Shown: positions 8,623 to 17,938 of the stretch, piece after piece
How the letters are laid out: the number at the start of each line of letters is the position of its first letter
Numbering within the stretch: the first letter of the stretch is position 1
Assembly: GCF_023277745.1 (NCBI RefSeq)
Contig: NZ_CP086322.1
Coordinates: forward strand, 3,286,001 to 3,350,000
Origin: Streptomyces halobius
Lineage (GTDB): Bacteria; Actinomycetota; Actinomycetes; Streptomycetales; Streptomycetaceae
DNA: 64,000 nucleotides
Direction of reading: 5' to 3'
Notes under the pieces: generated by a model
Told to the model about the DNA's origin: nothing
Seen by the model: the letters and a program-made list of their open reading frames with translations, nothing else
The model's database searches: none
Position numbers and translations under genes: made by a program

Positions 8623-9474
8623 TTACTCATCCCCCTGCGGCGCCCGCGCCAACTGCCGCGACTGCGCGACGAGGTGATCATCGGAGTCCCACACCTCGGC
8701 GTCCTCCTCCAGGAAACCACCCGACAGGTTGCGGGTGACGATGGCGACCCGCAGCGGGCCGGGCGCCGGGCGCCTCCGGATGTGGGTGGTGAGCTCGACG
8801 GTGGGCACCCAGCCGGACAGCCCCAGATCGAAGGCGGTGGGCGGCAGCGCGTCGACCGTCAGGAGGAGCGAGAGCGGGTCCGGCGCCCGGCCGTCGGCGA
8901 GACCGAACCAGGCGCGCATGTCGCCCTTGCCGGACGGCGCTCCGACGGCCCAGCCCGCGGTCGCCGGGTCCAGCCGGAGGTCGAGCCGGTCGGCGATGGC
9001 GGTGCTGCCGGGGATGGCCGGCCGGTCGCCGGGGGCGCTGTCCGCGCCCAGGCAGTGTTCGTACGGCGGGATGGCCGGCGGCTTGGCGGTCGTACGGACG
9101 TCGTCGGGCAGCGCGCCGAGATCCCCGTACGCGGCGATCACCCGCAGCCGCTCGACCTCGGTGCCGTCCTCGGCGGTCTGCACGAGGGTGGCGGTGCCGG
9201 TGGACATCGTGCGGCCGGTGCGGACCACCTCGGTACGGATGGACGCGGGCCCGGGGACCGAGGCCGTCAGATAGTGCGCGGTGACCGACATCGGGTCGGG
9301 GTGCGGCAGGGCGTCGCCCAGCGCGCGGCCCATGAGGGCGAGCAGATAGCCGCCGTTGACCGCCTGGATGATCGTCCAGCCGGCGGAGAGGTCCGCGTCA
9401 TAGACGCCCGGAGCACGCCGGGTGACCGCCGTATCGCGGTCGAACTCGCTGTTACCGATGGTCGCCGTTGCCAT
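8623..9474 (-). CDS. Acyl-CoA thioesterase family protein (double hotdog)
   Basis: 283 residues, close to the usual length of TesB-like double-hotdog thioesterases. An N-terminal hotdog carries SAGWTIIQAVNGGYLLALMGRAL and the following strand SVTAHYLTASVPGPA. A second half runs from about 150 to 270 (AWFGLADGRAPDPLSLLLTVDALPPTAFD). Such proteins hydrolyse acyl-CoA thioesters in the cytosol; the chain-length preference cannot be read here. The ATG at 9474 is 95 bases from the divergent TRIC gene start, so the short spacer probably holds both promoters. It lies 102 bases upstream of the trypco1 operon on the same strand, and co-transcription is possible. Confidence 0.82.
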   Translation of the reverse strand: MATATIGNSEFDRDTAVTRRAPGVYDADLSAGWTIIQAVNGGYLLALMGRALGDALPHPDPMSVTAHYLTASVPGPASIRTEVVRTGRTMSTGTATLVQTAEDGTEVERLRVIAAYGDLGALPDDVRTTAKPPAIPPYEHCLGADSAPGDRPAIPGSTAIADRLDLRLDPATAGWAVGAPSGKGDMRAWFGLADGRAPDPLSLLLTVDALPPTAFDLGLSGWVPTVELTTHIRRRPAPGPLRVAIVTRNLSGGFLEEDAEVWDSDDHLVAQSRQLARAPQGDE

Positions 9475-9569
9475 GGCGGCACGCTACACCGAAAAGTTAC
9501 CGACTGGTAGTGTCAGTTTTAACGACCGTGAACAACCGGGAGCGGAAGCGGCCCTTCCGGGCTGCCATC

Positions 9570-10211
9570 ATGAGCGCCATGCTGCATGTCCTCTACCTGG
9601 TCGGCGTCTCCGCCTTCGCCGCGAGCGGGGTGCTGGCCGCCTACCGCGCCAACATGGACCCCTTCGGCGGGCTGGTCCTCGCCTTCGCCGCGTCCATCTC
9701 CGGCGGGACGCTGCGTGATCTTTTCCTCGGGCGCCAGCCGCTGTACTGGACGCATGACTGGATCCTGCTGACGGTGATCATCTGCGTCGGCGTGGCCACC
9801 ATGATCTATCTGCGGTTCTGGTCGCTGCCCCGCAAGGCGCTGCTGGTGGTGGATGCGATCGGACTCTCCGTCGTCACGGTGATCGGGGCCCGTGCGGCCA
9901 TCGAGGCGGGCGCCACCCCGCTCGCGGTGATCATCCTCGCGGTGCTGACCGGCGTCGCCGGTGAGGTCATCCGCGATGTGCTGTGCGGGGAGTTCCCCCC
10001 GCTGCTGCTGCGCGAGGACGTGTACGCCATCGCCGCGCTGACCGGCGCCTGCTGCTACCTGGCGCTGCACCATCTCGGCACAGGGGCCACCCCCGCCGCG
10101 GCGATCTCGGCAGGGGTGGTGTTCGCGCTGCGGATGGGCGCGGTCTACCTGGGGCTGCATCTGCCCCGGCCGCAGCAGCTCAGGGGGCGGGGCGGGCCGG
10201 ACGCTCACTGA
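9570..10211 (+). CDS. TRIC cation channel family (UPF0126) membrane protein
   Basis: About 213 residues with seven hydrophobic helices. Two internal repeats each carry a GxxxRD-type motif: GGTLRDLFLGRQPLYW near residue 35 and GEVIRDVLCGEFPPLL near residue 130, both diagnostic of the YicG/TRIC family. Prokaryotic TRIC proteins are trimeric monovalent-cation channels of the inner membrane. I chose the ATG at 9570 because translation from 9468 would add 34 hydrophilic residues and overlap the divergent thioesterase gene. The ATG at 9579 is equally plausible, and neither has a strong ribosome-binding site. Its last bases overlap the 3' end of the convergent gene at 10205. Confidence 0.85.
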   Translation: MSAMLHVLYLVGVSAFAASGVLAAYRANMDPFGGLVLAFAASISGGTLRDLFLGRQPLYWTHDWILLTVIICVGVATMIYLRFWSLPRKALLVVDAIGLSVVTVIGARAAIEAGATPLAVIILAVLTGVAGEVIRDVLCGEFPPLLLREDVYAIAALTGACCYLALHHLGTGATPAAAISAGVVFALRMGAVYLGLHLPRPQQLRGRGGPDAH

Positions 10212-10516
10212 CGGTACGGACTCTCACCGACGGGTCGCCGACCCGCCCGTCGGCAGATCGCGCACGGAAACCGGCACGGCTGCACGGGCTCACCCAGGGG
10301 GACGTGGAACACGGCACCGCTGCCAGCCGGGACGCTCCGGGGACGCCACTTCTCCGCGACGCCGTGAACGCCGGCGAGCGTGTCGGTCAAGTCCTCCGCC
10401 AGCAGATGCAGTTCCCCGGACGTCCACACCTTCCCGTCCAGCACGCGCCGCGCTTCCTCGATGAGCGCGGCAGCCATGCCGAGCCGTGCCGCTTCACTGT
10501 GCATTGCGTCCGTCAT
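10205..10516 (-). CDS. Small conserved hypothetical protein beside an XRE/DUF397 pair
   Basis: 103 residues, cytosolic, no membrane segment. The N-terminal half is helical (MAAALIEEARRVLDGKVW, then LHLLAEDLTDTLAGVHGVAEKW). The C-terminal half has a CAIC pair and many basic residues. It is divergent from the DUF5753 regulator at 10674 with a 157-base spacer, an arrangement common for small partner genes in Streptomyces whiJ-like loci. I do not recognise the family, and no function can be assigned from sequence alone. Confidence 0.55.
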   Translation of the reverse strand: MTDAMHSEAARLGMAAALIEEARRVLDGKVWTSGELHLLAEDLTDTLAGVHGVAEKWRPRSVPAGSGAVFHVPLGEPVQPCRFPCAICRRAGRRPVGESPYRQ

Positions 10517-10602
10517 GTCGCCAGTCCCCTCCGGGTTTCCTCGTCACCAGTTGTAGCTATTCGGTCACTTGGGCAACGCAACTGCCAATAGAATGGCCCT
10601 CG

Positions 10603-10620
10603 TTAAGCCTCAGCGCTTAA
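10603..10620. promoter_or_regulatory. Inverted repeat upstream of the XRE/DUF5753 regulator, possible operator
   Basis: The dyad TTAAGC-N6-GCTTAA lies 53 bases before the TTG start of the regulator and in the spacer shared with the divergent small gene. A TAGAAT hexamer at 10589-10594 resembles a -10 box just upstream. The position fits autoregulation by the XRE protein, but this is inference. Confidence 0.35.
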
Positions 10621-10673
10621 GACGTTGACCTGCGCAGCTGCTGGCTGCGATCACATGAGGAGAGGTCACGGCA

Positions 10674-11498
10674 TTGGACGAGACGACCCCACCCGAGCTC
10701 TTCAATCCGCTCCAGCGCTTCGGCCAGGACATCAAGCGGGTACGCCTGGGCCGCAAGCTAACCCAGAAGCACTTAGGCACGGCCACGGGCTACACCGATG
10801 CGTACATCTGCATGGTGGAGTCCGGAAAGCAGAAGGCGAGCGAGAAGTTCGCCAAGGGCTGCGATGTGGCGTTCGGGACGAACGGGCTCTTCGAGGGGCT
10901 GCTGCGGAGGATCGATGAGGGCGAGCATCCGTCGTGGTTCGTGCCGTACCTGAAGCTGGAGCGAAAGGCGTCGAAAATCCTGACCTACGAGACGAACCTC
11001 GTGGCAGGCATCGTTCAGACGGAGGACTACGCGCGGACCGTGTTCCGCGTATCCAACCCTCGGGCCAGTGCAGAGGGGATCGAAGACAAGGTTGCAGCCC
11101 GGCTACGGCGGCGTGAGGTGTTCGAGCGGGACAGTCCGCCGTTGCTGTGGGTCATCCTTCATGAGGCATGTCTACGAACCGTCATCGGTGGCGCCGAGGT
11201 CATGGCAGGGCAGCTTGACTATCTGAGGACGGTAGCCGCGTCACCACACGTCGAACTCCAGGTCGTGCCGTTCTCAGCGGGCATTCCAGCCACGTCCACG
11301 ATGCCCTTCATCGTGTTGCGCTTCCCCAACTCCCCAACGGTGCTTTACACGGAGACCCGGGTAGGAGCCAGGATGCACGACTCCGAACAAACGGTCGACG
11401 CCGCCCTGGATGATTATGATCGTCTCAGGGCACGTGCGTTGTCCCCGGACGGATCGCTGACCCTGATCAAGACTCTGCTGAAGGAGTACAGAGCATGA
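10674..11498 (+). CDS. XRE-family regulator with DUF5753 (Scr1-type antitoxin-like)
   Basis: 274 residues. Residues about 15-70 form a helix-turn-helix (IKRVRLGRKLTQKHLGTATG, YICMVESGKQKAS). Residues about 90-270 match DUF5753 (YETNLVAGIVQTEDYAR, RRREVFERDSPPLLWVILHEACLR, QVVPFSAG). The TTG start is favoured by AGGAGAG at 10658-10664, nine bases upstream. The 3' end overlaps the DUF397 gene (ATGA). This two-gene module is abundant in Streptomyces, and homologues such as the whiJ and bldB-linked loci influence development and antibiotic production. The target genes here are unknown. Confidence 0.88.
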   Translation: MDETTPPELFNPLQRFGQDIKRVRLGRKLTQKHLGTATGYTDAYICMVESGKQKASEKFAKGCDVAFGTNGLFEGLLRRIDEGEHPSWFVPYLKLERKASKILTYETNLVAGIVQTEDYARTVFRVSNPRASAEGIEDKVAARLRRREVFERDSPPLLWVILHEACLRTVIGGAEVMAGQLDYLRTVAASPHVELQVVPFSAGIPATSTMPFIVLRFPNSPTVLYTETRVGARMHDSEQTVDAALDDYDRLRARALSPDGSLTLIKTLLKEYRA

Positions 11499-11719
11499 GC
11501 CCGGACTTGGATCTGGCCGCCGCCGAGTGGGTCAAGTCGTCCTACAGCGAAGGCAACGGCGGGGCATGTGTCGAGTTCTCCCGCGATCTCGCCCACCGCC
11601 CCCACGGCCTCGTCCCCGTCCGCGACAGCAAGGACCCCGACGGCCCGGCGCTCATCTTCCCCGCCACCGGCTGGTCCTCGTTCGTCTCGGCCGTCAAGCG
11701 CGGCGACTTCACCGCCTGA
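11495..11719 (+). CDS. DUF397 domain small protein, partner of the XRE regulator
   Basis: 74 residues, almost entirely one DUF397 domain: WVKSSYSEGNGGACVEFS, then VPVRDSKDPDGPALIF, then WSSFVSAVKRGDF. The ATG overlaps the stop of the upstream regulator by four bases, so the two are translationally coupled. DUF397 proteins are thought to work with, or antagonise, the adjacent DUF5753 regulator in a toxin-antitoxin-like pair. Cytosolic. Confidence 0.9.
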   Translation: MSPDLDLAAAEWVKSSYSEGNGGACVEFSRDLAHRPHGLVPVRDSKDPDGPALIFPATGWSSFVSAVKRGDFTA

Positions 11720-11728
11720 CCGACGCGG

Positions 11729-11758
11729 GCAGGGCTTCCCGAAGGAGGGAGACCCTGC
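11729..11758. terminator. Hairpin between convergent DUF397 and oppF genes
   Basis: Arms GCAGGG (11729-11734) and CCCTGC (11753-11758), with an inner TTCCC/GGGAG pairing, fill the 42-base convergent gap. Probably a bidirectional terminator; there is no T-run. Confidence 0.5.
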
Positions 11759-11761
11759 AAC

Positions 11762-12871
11762 CTACTTCACGTCGTTCTCCGGGTGGTGGCACGCCACCTG
11801 GTGCCCCGTGCGCAGCGCGACCAACGGCGGCTCCGTGGTCGCGCATTCCTCCGTCGCCTTCCAGCACCGCGTACGGAAACGGCAGCCGGAGGGCGGGTTG
11901 ATCGGCGAGGGCACATCGCCCTTGAGCAGGATCCGTTCGCGCTGGGTGCGCCGCTTGGGGTCGGGCACCGGCACCGCCGAGAGCAGCGCCTTGGTGTACG
12001 GGTGCATCGGCGCTTCGTAGAGCCCCTTGCGGTCGGCCAGTTCCACGATCTTGCCGAGGTACATGACCGCGATCCGGTCCGAGACGTGCCGGATGACGGA
12101 TAGGTCGTGCGCGATGATCACATACGTAAGCCCCAGCTCCTCCTGGAGGTCGTCCATGAGGTTGACGACCTGTGCCTGGATGGAGACATCCAGCGCAGAC
12201 ACCGGCTCGTCGGCGACGACCAGCTTCGGTTTCAGGGCCAGCGCCCGTGCGATGCCGATGCGCTGCCGCTGGCCGCCGGAGAATTCGTGCGGATAGCGGT
12301 TGTAGTGCTCCGGGCTGAGGCCGACCAGCTCCAGCAGCCGCTGCACCTCCTTCTTCACTCCACCCTCGGGCTCGATGCCCTGAAGGCGGAAGGGGGTGCC
12401 GATGATCCCGCCGATGGTGTGCCGTGGGTTCAGCGAACCGTACGGGTCCTGGAAGATCATCTGGACGTCGCGGCGCATCGGCCGCAGCCTGCCCGGGGTC
12501 AGATGGGTGATGTCCCGGCCCTCGAACTCGATGGCACCGCCGGTGGGTTCGTCGAGCCGGGTGATCAGCCGGCCCATCGTCGACTTGCCGCAGCCGGACT
12601 CGCCGACGACGCCGAGGGTTTCCCCGGGGCGGACGTCGAAGTCGATGCCGTCGACCGCCTGGACCGCCCCGACCTGCCGTTTGAGCAGGCCCTTGGTGAT
12701 CGGGAAGTGCCGGACCAGGCCACGGACCTTGAGCAGCGGCTCGGGGCCGGGGCCGGGGGCGGCGTCCGGGCCGGTGCCGACCGTCCTGGCCACCTCGCCC
12801 GCCTCAGCTGCCTCGGCCGCCCTGCCCGCCTTGGCCAGCGGGATCTTCTTGCTGTCATGTGTCTCGGTCAC
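11762..12871 (-). CDS. oppF: Oligopeptide ABC importer ATPase, OppF type
   Basis: 369 residues from the GTG at 12871, which overlaps the oppD stop (GTGA). An in-frame extension to 13018 would run into oppD and is unlikely. Walker A is GESGCGKSTMGR, the signature is FSGGQRQRIGIAR, Walker B is LVVADEPVSALD, and the H-loop is IIAHDLS. The C-terminal oligopeptide-transporter tail (LLKGDVPSPINPPSGCRFRTRCWKA) includes Cys residues that bind an Fe-S cluster in some family members. It energises peptide uptake together with OppD. The residues before the ABC core are Ala/Glu-rich. Confidence 0.95.
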   Translation of the reverse strand: MTETHDSKKIPLAKAGRAAEAAEAGEVARTVGTGPDAAPGPGPEPLLKVRGLVRHFPITKGLLKRQVGAVQAVDGIDFDVRPGETLGVVGESGCGKSTMGRLITRLDEPTGGAIEFEGRDITHLTPGRLRPMRRDVQMIFQDPYGSLNPRHTIGGIIGTPFRLQGIEPEGGVKKEVQRLLELVGLSPEHYNRYPHEFSGGQRQRIGIARALALKPKLVVADEPVSALDVSIQAQVVNLMDDLQEELGLTYVIIAHDLSVIRHVSDRIAVMYLGKIVELADRKGLYEAPMHPYTKALLSAVPVPDPKRRTQRERILLKGDVPSPINPPSGCRFRTRCWKATEECATTEPPLVALRTGHQVACHHPENDVK

Positions 12872-14037
12872 AGCTTCGGCGCAATCTCTTCGGTCCAGAT
12901 ACGCTCCCGCTCCCCCTGCGCCATATGGCAGGCGGAGTAGTGCCCGTCGTCGACCTGGCGCAGTTCGGGGAGCACCGTGCGGGTGACGTCGTCCTCGGGG
13001 ACGTCCGCGTACGGGCAACGGGGGTGGAAGGCACAGCCGGACGGCACATTGATCATGCTGGGCGGCGATCCCTTGACCGGGACCAGCCGGTCGGTCTGGT
13101 CACGGTCGATCCGTGGCATGGAGCCGAGCAGGCCCCAGGTGTAGGGGTGCCGGGGCTCGGAGAAGACCTTCTCCGCCGGGCCGCGCTCCACGCACCGGCC
13201 GCCGTACATCACCAGCAGGTCGTCGGCGAGTTCGGCCACCACCCCCAGGTCGTGGGTGATGATGATGACCGCCGAGCCGAACTCCTTCTGGATGTCGCGG
13301 ATCAGGTCCAGGATCTGCGCCTGGACGGTGACGTCCAGGGCGGTGGTGGGCTCGTCCGCGATCAGCAGCTCAGGGTTGTTGATCAGCGCCATCGCGATCA
13401 TCGCGCGTTGGCGCATGCCGCCGGAGAACTGATGCGGGTAGTCCCGGAACCGCTGGTGCGGCTCGGGGATGCCGACCCGGTCGAGCATCTCCACGCTCCG
13501 CTTGCGCGCGGTCTTTTTGTCGACGTCGTGGTGGACCCGGTACGCCTCGGAGATCTGTGAACCCACCGTGTAGTACGGGTGCAGCGCGGACAGCGGGTCC
13601 TGGAAGATCATCGCCATGTGGCGGCCGCGCAGCCGGCGCACCCGGTCCGGGTCGGCGCCGATCAGCTCCTCGCCACCGAGCCACACCTGGCCCGAGATCC
13701 GGGCCCGCTCGCTGCGGTGCAGCCCCATGATGCCCAGCGAGGTCACCGACTTGCCCGAGCCGGACTCGCCGACGATGCCGAGCGTCCGCCCGGCCCTGAG
13801 GTCGAAGCTGACGCCGTTGACGGACTTCACCAGGCCGTCGTCGGTGTCGAAGTGGATCCGCAGGTCCCGCACGGACAGAAAGGAGTCCTCGGGGGGCGGC
13901 TGATGCGGCTGGTGCTCCTGCCCGGGCACGGCGACGCCCGTCGCCTCGGCCGCCGTATCGGTCCTGCTCGACCCGGTCCTGCTCGACCCGGCCGCCGTAT
14001 CGGCCTTGCTCGACTCTGTCTTGCTCGGCTCGGTCAT
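12868..14037 (-). CDS. oppD: Oligopeptide ABC importer ATPase, OppD type
   Basis: 389 residues from the ATG at 14037, which overlaps the oppB stop (ATGA). Residues 1-55 are a Ser/Thr/Gln/Pro-rich leader with repeated [10 protein letters not shown] units. The ABC core has Walker [12 protein letters not shown], signature [13 protein letters not shown], Walker [14 protein letters not shown] and H-loop IITHDLG. The family-specific C terminus is [15 protein letters not shown]. Cytosolic subunit of the Opp/Dpp importer. Overlapping stop and start codons on both sides suggest matched synthesis with the permease and OppF. Confidence 0.95.
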   Translation of the reverse strand: MTEPSKTESSKADTAAGSSRTGSSRTDTAAEATGVAVPGQEHQPHQPPPEDSFLSVRDLRIHFDTDDGLVKSVNGVSFDLRAGRTLGIVGESGSGKSVTSLGIMGLHRSERARISGQVWLGGEELIGADPDRVRRLRGRHMAMIFQDPLSALHPYYTVGSQISEAYRVHHDVDKKTARKRSVEMLDRVGIPEPHQRFRDYPHQFSGGMRQRAMIAMALINNPELLIADEPTTALDVTVQAQILDLIRDIQKEFGSAVIIITHDLGVVAELADDLLVMYGGRCVERGPAEKVFSEPRHPYTWGLLGSMPRIDRDQTDRLVPVKGSPPSMINVPSGCAFHPRCPYADVPEDDVTRTVLPELRQVDDGHYSACHMAQGERERIWTEEIAPKL

Positions 14038-15101
14038 GACAGCCTCACCCGGGGGTCGATCGCGGCGTACACCAGGTCCACCAGCAGATTGCAGAGAACG
14101 ATGAAGAAGGCGGCGGTCAGGGTCACCCCCATGACGATGGGCAGATCGCTGCGGGTCACGCCCTGGATGGCATACGCGCCCATCCCCTGCAGGGAGAAGA
14201 CCCGTTCGGTGATGACCGCACCGCCGACGAGCAGCGCGAAGTCCATGCCGAAGATGGTGATCAGCGGGGTGAGGGCGGAGCGCAGGCCGTGTTTGAAGAC
14301 CACCTTGCGCTCGCGCAGGCCCTTGGCCCGCGCGGTGCGGATGTAGTCCTCCCCCATGGTCTCCAGCATCCCCGCGCGGGTGAGCCGAGCATAGAGCGCG
14401 GAATAGAGGAAGGCGAGGGTGCACCAGGGGAGGATCAGGTTCCAGGCCCACTGACCCGGATCCTCGCTGAACGGAACGAAGTGGAGGTTCTCCCAGACGG
14501 GCCAGTTGAAGCTGAACAGGGCCAGCGAGACCAGGCCGGTGAAGAACATCGGGAGGGAGACGCCGGCCAGCGCGATCGTCATGGCGAGGCGGTCGAAGAG
14601 AGACCCCCGCTTGAGTGCGGAGAGCACTCCGGTCGCGATGCCGGAGATCACCCAGATGGCCGCCGCGCCGATGGCGAGGGAGAAGGTGACCGGGATGCGC
14701 TGGACGATCTCGGGCCAGACCTCGACATGGGTCTTGAAGGAGTAGCCGAAGCAAGGGGCGTTGCAGACCGAGGGGTTGGGGCCGAAGTTGTACTCGGCGC
14801 CGGCCACGATGGCCTTGATGAAGTGCCAGTACTGGACGTGGATCGGCTGGTCGAGCCCCAGGTTCTTCTTGACCGCGGCGATGGAGTCCGGGTCGGGGTT
14901 CTTGCCGATGTACTGGGCGGCCAGCGAGTCGGTCGTCTGTCCGCCCAGCCGGGGCACCAGAAAGAAGATCGCGAACGTGACTGCGCTGACCACCAACAGC
15001 AGCAGTACCGCGGCGAACACGCGTCGGATGATGTACGCAGCCACAGCCGTGCGGCGCCGGGTCCGCCGGGCGGGGTAGCCCGGCGGACCCGGAGCCTTCA
15101 C
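14034..15101 (-). CDS. oppB: Oligopeptide ABC importer permease, OppB type
   Basis: 355 residues, inner-membrane permease. An N-terminal anchor helix (YIIRRVFAAVLLLLVVSAVT) is followed by a large extracytoplasmic insertion with a CNAPC pair, then five further helices. The EAA coupling loop reads DYIRTARAKGLRERKVVFKHG. The GTG start has GAAAGG a few bases upstream. It follows oppA by 41 bases and overlaps oppD. The long loop between helices 1 and 2 is typical of OppB/DppB. Confidence 0.93.
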   Translation of the reverse strand: MKAPGPPGYPARRTRRRTAVAAYIIRRVFAAVLLLLVVSAVTFAIFFLVPRLGGQTTDSLAAQYIGKNPDPDSIAAVKKNLGLDQPIHVQYWHFIKAIVAGAEYNFGPNPSVCNAPCFGYSFKTHVEVWPEIVQRIPVTFSLAIGAAAIWVISGIATGVLSALKRGSLFDRLAMTIALAGVSLPMFFTGLVSLALFSFNWPVWENLHFVPFSEDPGQWAWNLILPWCTLAFLYSALYARLTRAGMLETMGEDYIRTARAKGLRERKVVFKHGLRSALTPLITIFGMDFALLVGGAVITERVFSLQGMGAYAIQGVTRSDLPIVMGVTLTAAFFIVLCNLLVDLVYAAIDPRVRLS

Positions 15102-15142
15102 CTGCCTTTCGAGGGGTGCTCGGTGCCCTGGGGAGTCGGGCC

Positions 15143-16894
15143 CTACTTGGTGGAGCTCATCAGCACGTAGTCGTACATGCCGAGGTAGGACTCGGCGACC
15201 GTGACGTTGGCCGCGGAGTCCGGGCGGTAGAGCAGGTTCTTGCGGTAGAACAACGGCACGTTGACGGCGGTCTCGGCGACCTTCTGGTCGAGGTCGCCCC
15301 AGATCTTCCCGCGCTTGGCGTCGTCCAGCGTGGCGATGCCGGCGCTCAGCGCCTGGTTGATGGCCGGGTCGTCCAGCTCGGCCAGGTTCGTGCCGCCGGA
15401 CGGCTTGATCGCGTTGCCGTTGATGATCTGGTCGAGGAAGCCGAAGCCGGTCGGCCAGTCGGGGCCCCAGGCCATCATCATCATGCCGAGCTTGTTCTTC
15501 TTGACGTATGCCGGGACACCGGCGTAGTCGGTGAAGTACTTGTCGGCCGGGTAGGTCTTGATGTCGGCGTCGATGCCGACCTTCTTCAAGGTGCCCTGGA
15601 GCTGGGTGGCCGCGGTGACCTCGTCGGGACGGTCGTTACGGGCGGTCAGCGCGGTCTTGAAGCCCTTCGGCAGGCCGCACTTCTTCAGGTGCTCCCTGGC
15701 CTTGTCCAGGTCGCCCTTGTTGTCCGGCGACGCGTACAGGTCGAACTTCTTGTAGCCGCTGACGGACGGCGGGATCAGGGTGCTCGCCGGGTCGCCCTTG
15801 GGCTTGCCGCCGATGGCGTTGACCATGCCGGTCTTGTCGACCGCGTACTGCACGGCCTTGCGGCACTCGATGTTGTCGAACGGCTTGACGTTCACATTCA
15901 GCGCCAGGTATTGCGTGGCCCCCGCGTACGGGTTGTCCGTCTTCGCCTTCTCGGCCGGCTTCGTCAGCACCTTGGGCTGGGTCTTGGACTCCAGGCCGGT
16001 GCCCGCGATGTCCGCGGTGATGGTGTTGTTGAGCAGGTGCTCGTCGCGCGTGGTGACGTTGACGTTGAACTTGAGCTCGATCTTGTCGGGCAGCGCCTTG
16101 CGGATCGGGTCGGTCTTGGCATCCCACTCGGGGTTGCGCACCAGCGTGGCGCCGCGGCTCTCGCTGTAGGACTGGAACTTGTACGGACCCGAGGACACGA
16201 TGTGCTGGACGTACTCGGCGCCCTTGTCGGCCTTCTTCGGCACCGGCGCGGTCTGTGAGAAGGCAGCGAGGTAGTCCATCTCCGCGAACGGCTTCTTGAG
16301 CTTGAAGACGATCGTGTACTTGTCGGGGGTCTCGATGGAGTCCAGGCCCTTGCCCGACTTGTCCTTGTAGGGACCTTTGTACTTGTCGCCACCGATCAAG
16401 TAGTTCTTGAAGTACGTCGGACCGTTGGACAGTGCCTCGGGTGCGAAGTTGGAGCGCTCGATGGCGTACTTGACGTCGGCCGAGGTGACCTCGGTGCCGT
16501 CCTCGAACGTCACGCCCTTGCGCAGCGTGTAGGTCCAGGTCTTGGCGTCCGGGCTGGCCTTGCCGAGCGAGGTGGCCAGGTCCGGGACCAGCTTCAGGCC
16601 GTCCTTGCCCGGCGCGGGGTTGAAGGTGACCAGCGAGCGCCCGTACAGCCGGGAGAAGTTCTGCACCCAGCCGTAGTAGGTGTTGCCCGGGTCCAGGGAG
16701 TCGGGACCGCTGGAGTGCTCATAGGTCACCGTGCCCCCCTTCTTGTCCGACTTGTTGACGATGCTGGTCAGCCCGGCGTTCGCGGTGGCCTCGCCGCCCT
16801 TGCTGTCGCTGGAACCGCCGCCACTGCACGCCGAGGCGCCCAGCGCCATCGCTACGGTCGCGGCGATCACAGCTGCCGTCTTTCTGGTATTCAT
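15143..16894 (-). CDS. oppA: Peptide ABC importer solute-binding lipoprotein (family 5)
   Basis: 583 residues. A lipoprotein signal peptide ends in LGASACSGGG, so the mature protein is anchored through Cys23. Family 5 features follow: GGTVTYEHSSGPDSLDP at the start, the TSADVKYAIERS segment, an ECRKAVQYAVDK segment and the WGPDWPTGFGFLDQ region near the C terminus. It captures oligopeptides outside the membrane and delivers them to OppBC. It sits between oppC and oppB rather than first in the operon. The family also includes nickel- and opine-binding members, so the peptide assignment rests on the OppD/F tails. Confidence 0.93.
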   Translation of the reverse strand: MNTRKTAAVIAATVAMALGASACSGGGSSDSKGGEATANAGLTSIVNKSDKKGGTVTYEHSSGPDSLDPGNTYYGWVQNFSRLYGRSLVTFNPAPGKDGLKLVPDLATSLGKASPDAKTWTYTLRKGVTFEDGTEVTSADVKYAIERSNFAPEALSNGPTYFKNYLIGGDKYKGPYKDKSGKGLDSIETPDKYTIVFKLKKPFAEMDYLAAFSQTAPVPKKADKGAEYVQHIVSSGPYKFQSYSESRGATLVRNPEWDAKTDPIRKALPDKIELKFNVNVTTRDEHLLNNTITADIAGTGLESKTQPKVLTKPAEKAKTDNPYAGATQYLALNVNVKPFDNIECRKAVQYAVDKTGMVNAIGGKPKGDPASTLIPPSVSGYKKFDLYASPDNKGDLDKAREHLKKCGLPKGFKTALTARNDRPDEVTAATQLQGTLKKVGIDADIKTYPADKYFTDYAGVPAYVKKNKLGMMMMAWGPDWPTGFGFLDQIINGNAIKPSGGTNLAELDDPAINQALSAGIATLDDAKRGKIWGDLDQKVAETAVNVPLFYRKNLLYRPDSAANVTVAESYLGMYDYVLMSSTK

Positions 16895-16939
16895 GCTGAG
16901 GAAAGCCCCCTTGATCCGGTCGTTGCGGCGGGGCCGCGG

Positions 16940-17938
16940 TTACTTGCTGCGTGGGTCGAGGGCGTCACGGAGCCCGTCCCCCAGCAGGTTGAAGGCCAGC
17001 ACGGTGATGAAGATCGCCATGCCGGGGATGACCATGAACATCGGGTCGACCTGGTAGAGGTCCACGGCGGTGGTGAGCATGCCGCCCCAGGACGCTTGCG
17101 GCGGTGCGATACCGACGCCGAGGAAGCTCAGGGCCGCCTCGAAGAGGATGTTGGTCGGGATCAGCAGCGTCGCGTAGACGAGGATCGGCGCGACCAGGTT
17201 GGGCAGCAGCTCCCGGAAGAGGATGAACGGGCCGCGCGCGCCGAGGGACTTGGCGGCGTCGACGAACTCCCGCTCGCGCAGGCTCAGCGTCTGGGCCCGC
17301 ACGATGCGCCCGATGTAGGGCCAGCTGAAGAAGCCGATCACGAAGATCAGCACGGCGATGCGCAGCGGCAGGCCCTCCAGACCGAAGGCGCCGTTCTGCA
17401 GCGAGGCCGAGATGGAGATCGCGAAGAGCAGCAGCGGGAAGGCGAGGAAGGTGTCCATCAGGCGGCTGATGAGGCTGTCCACCCATCCGCCGTAGAAGCC
17501 GGCCACCACGCCCATCACCACACCGATGGCGACGGACAGCAGCGTCGCGCCCACCGCGACGACCAGGGAGACCCAGGAGCCCTCGATGATCCGGGCCAGG
17601 ATGTCGCGGCCGGTCTGCGGCTCGACGCCGAGCGGGTGCTCCCAGCTGATGCCGCCGAACGCTCCCTTGGGGGCGAGAAGTTCGGGGTCGATCAGGTCCT
17701 GGTGGAAGGCGTCGGGATCGAGGCCGAACACCGTCTGGATGGGCTGGGAGAGCACCGCGACCAGGATCAGCAGGAGGACGACGATGCCGCCGGTGACCGC
17801 TGCCTTGTCGCGCTTGAAGCGGATCCAGGCGATCCGGCCGAGCGAACGGCCCTCGATCCGTTTGCCTGCGACGCCCTGCAGCACCACTTCCGACTGCGCC
17901 TCGGCAGCCGCCCCGGTGGTCTCGATCGGTGCGGTCAC
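16940..17938 (-). CDS. oppC: Oligopeptide ABC importer permease, OppC type
   Basis: 332 residues, first gene of the opp operon. A cytosolic N terminus (residues 1-45) precedes helix 1 (GGIVVLLLILVAVLS). A periplasmic OppC_N segment with HPLGVEPQTGRDILAR follows, then five helices and the EAA loop REFVDAAKSLGARGPFILFRE. The GTG start is preceded by AAGGGGG about 10 bases upstream. The order oppC-oppA-oppB-oppD-oppF is complete and co-directional, so the transporter should be functional. Confidence 0.94.
   Translation of the reverse strand: MTAPIETTGAAAEAQSEVVLQGVAGKRIEGRSLGRIAWIRFKRDKAAVTGGIVVLLLILVAVLSQPIQTVFGLDPDAFHQDLIDPELLAPKGAFGGISWEHPLGVEPQTGRDILARIIEGSWVSLVVAVGATLLSVAIGVVMGVVAGFYGGWVDSLISRLMDTFLAFPLLLFAISISASLQNGAFGLEGLPLRIAVLIFVIGFFSWPYIGRIVRAQTLSLREREFVDAAKSLGARGPFILFRELLPNLVAPILVYATLLIPTNILFEAALSFLGVGIAPPQASWGGMLTTAVDLYQVDPMFMVIPGMAIFITVLAFNLLGDGLRDALDPRSK

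Noticed and set aside
15116..16258. 380-residue plus-strand frame opposite oppA
   Set aside because: Composition is Val/Gly/Arg repeats with no motif; the minus strand encodes a clear family 5 binding protein with lipobox.
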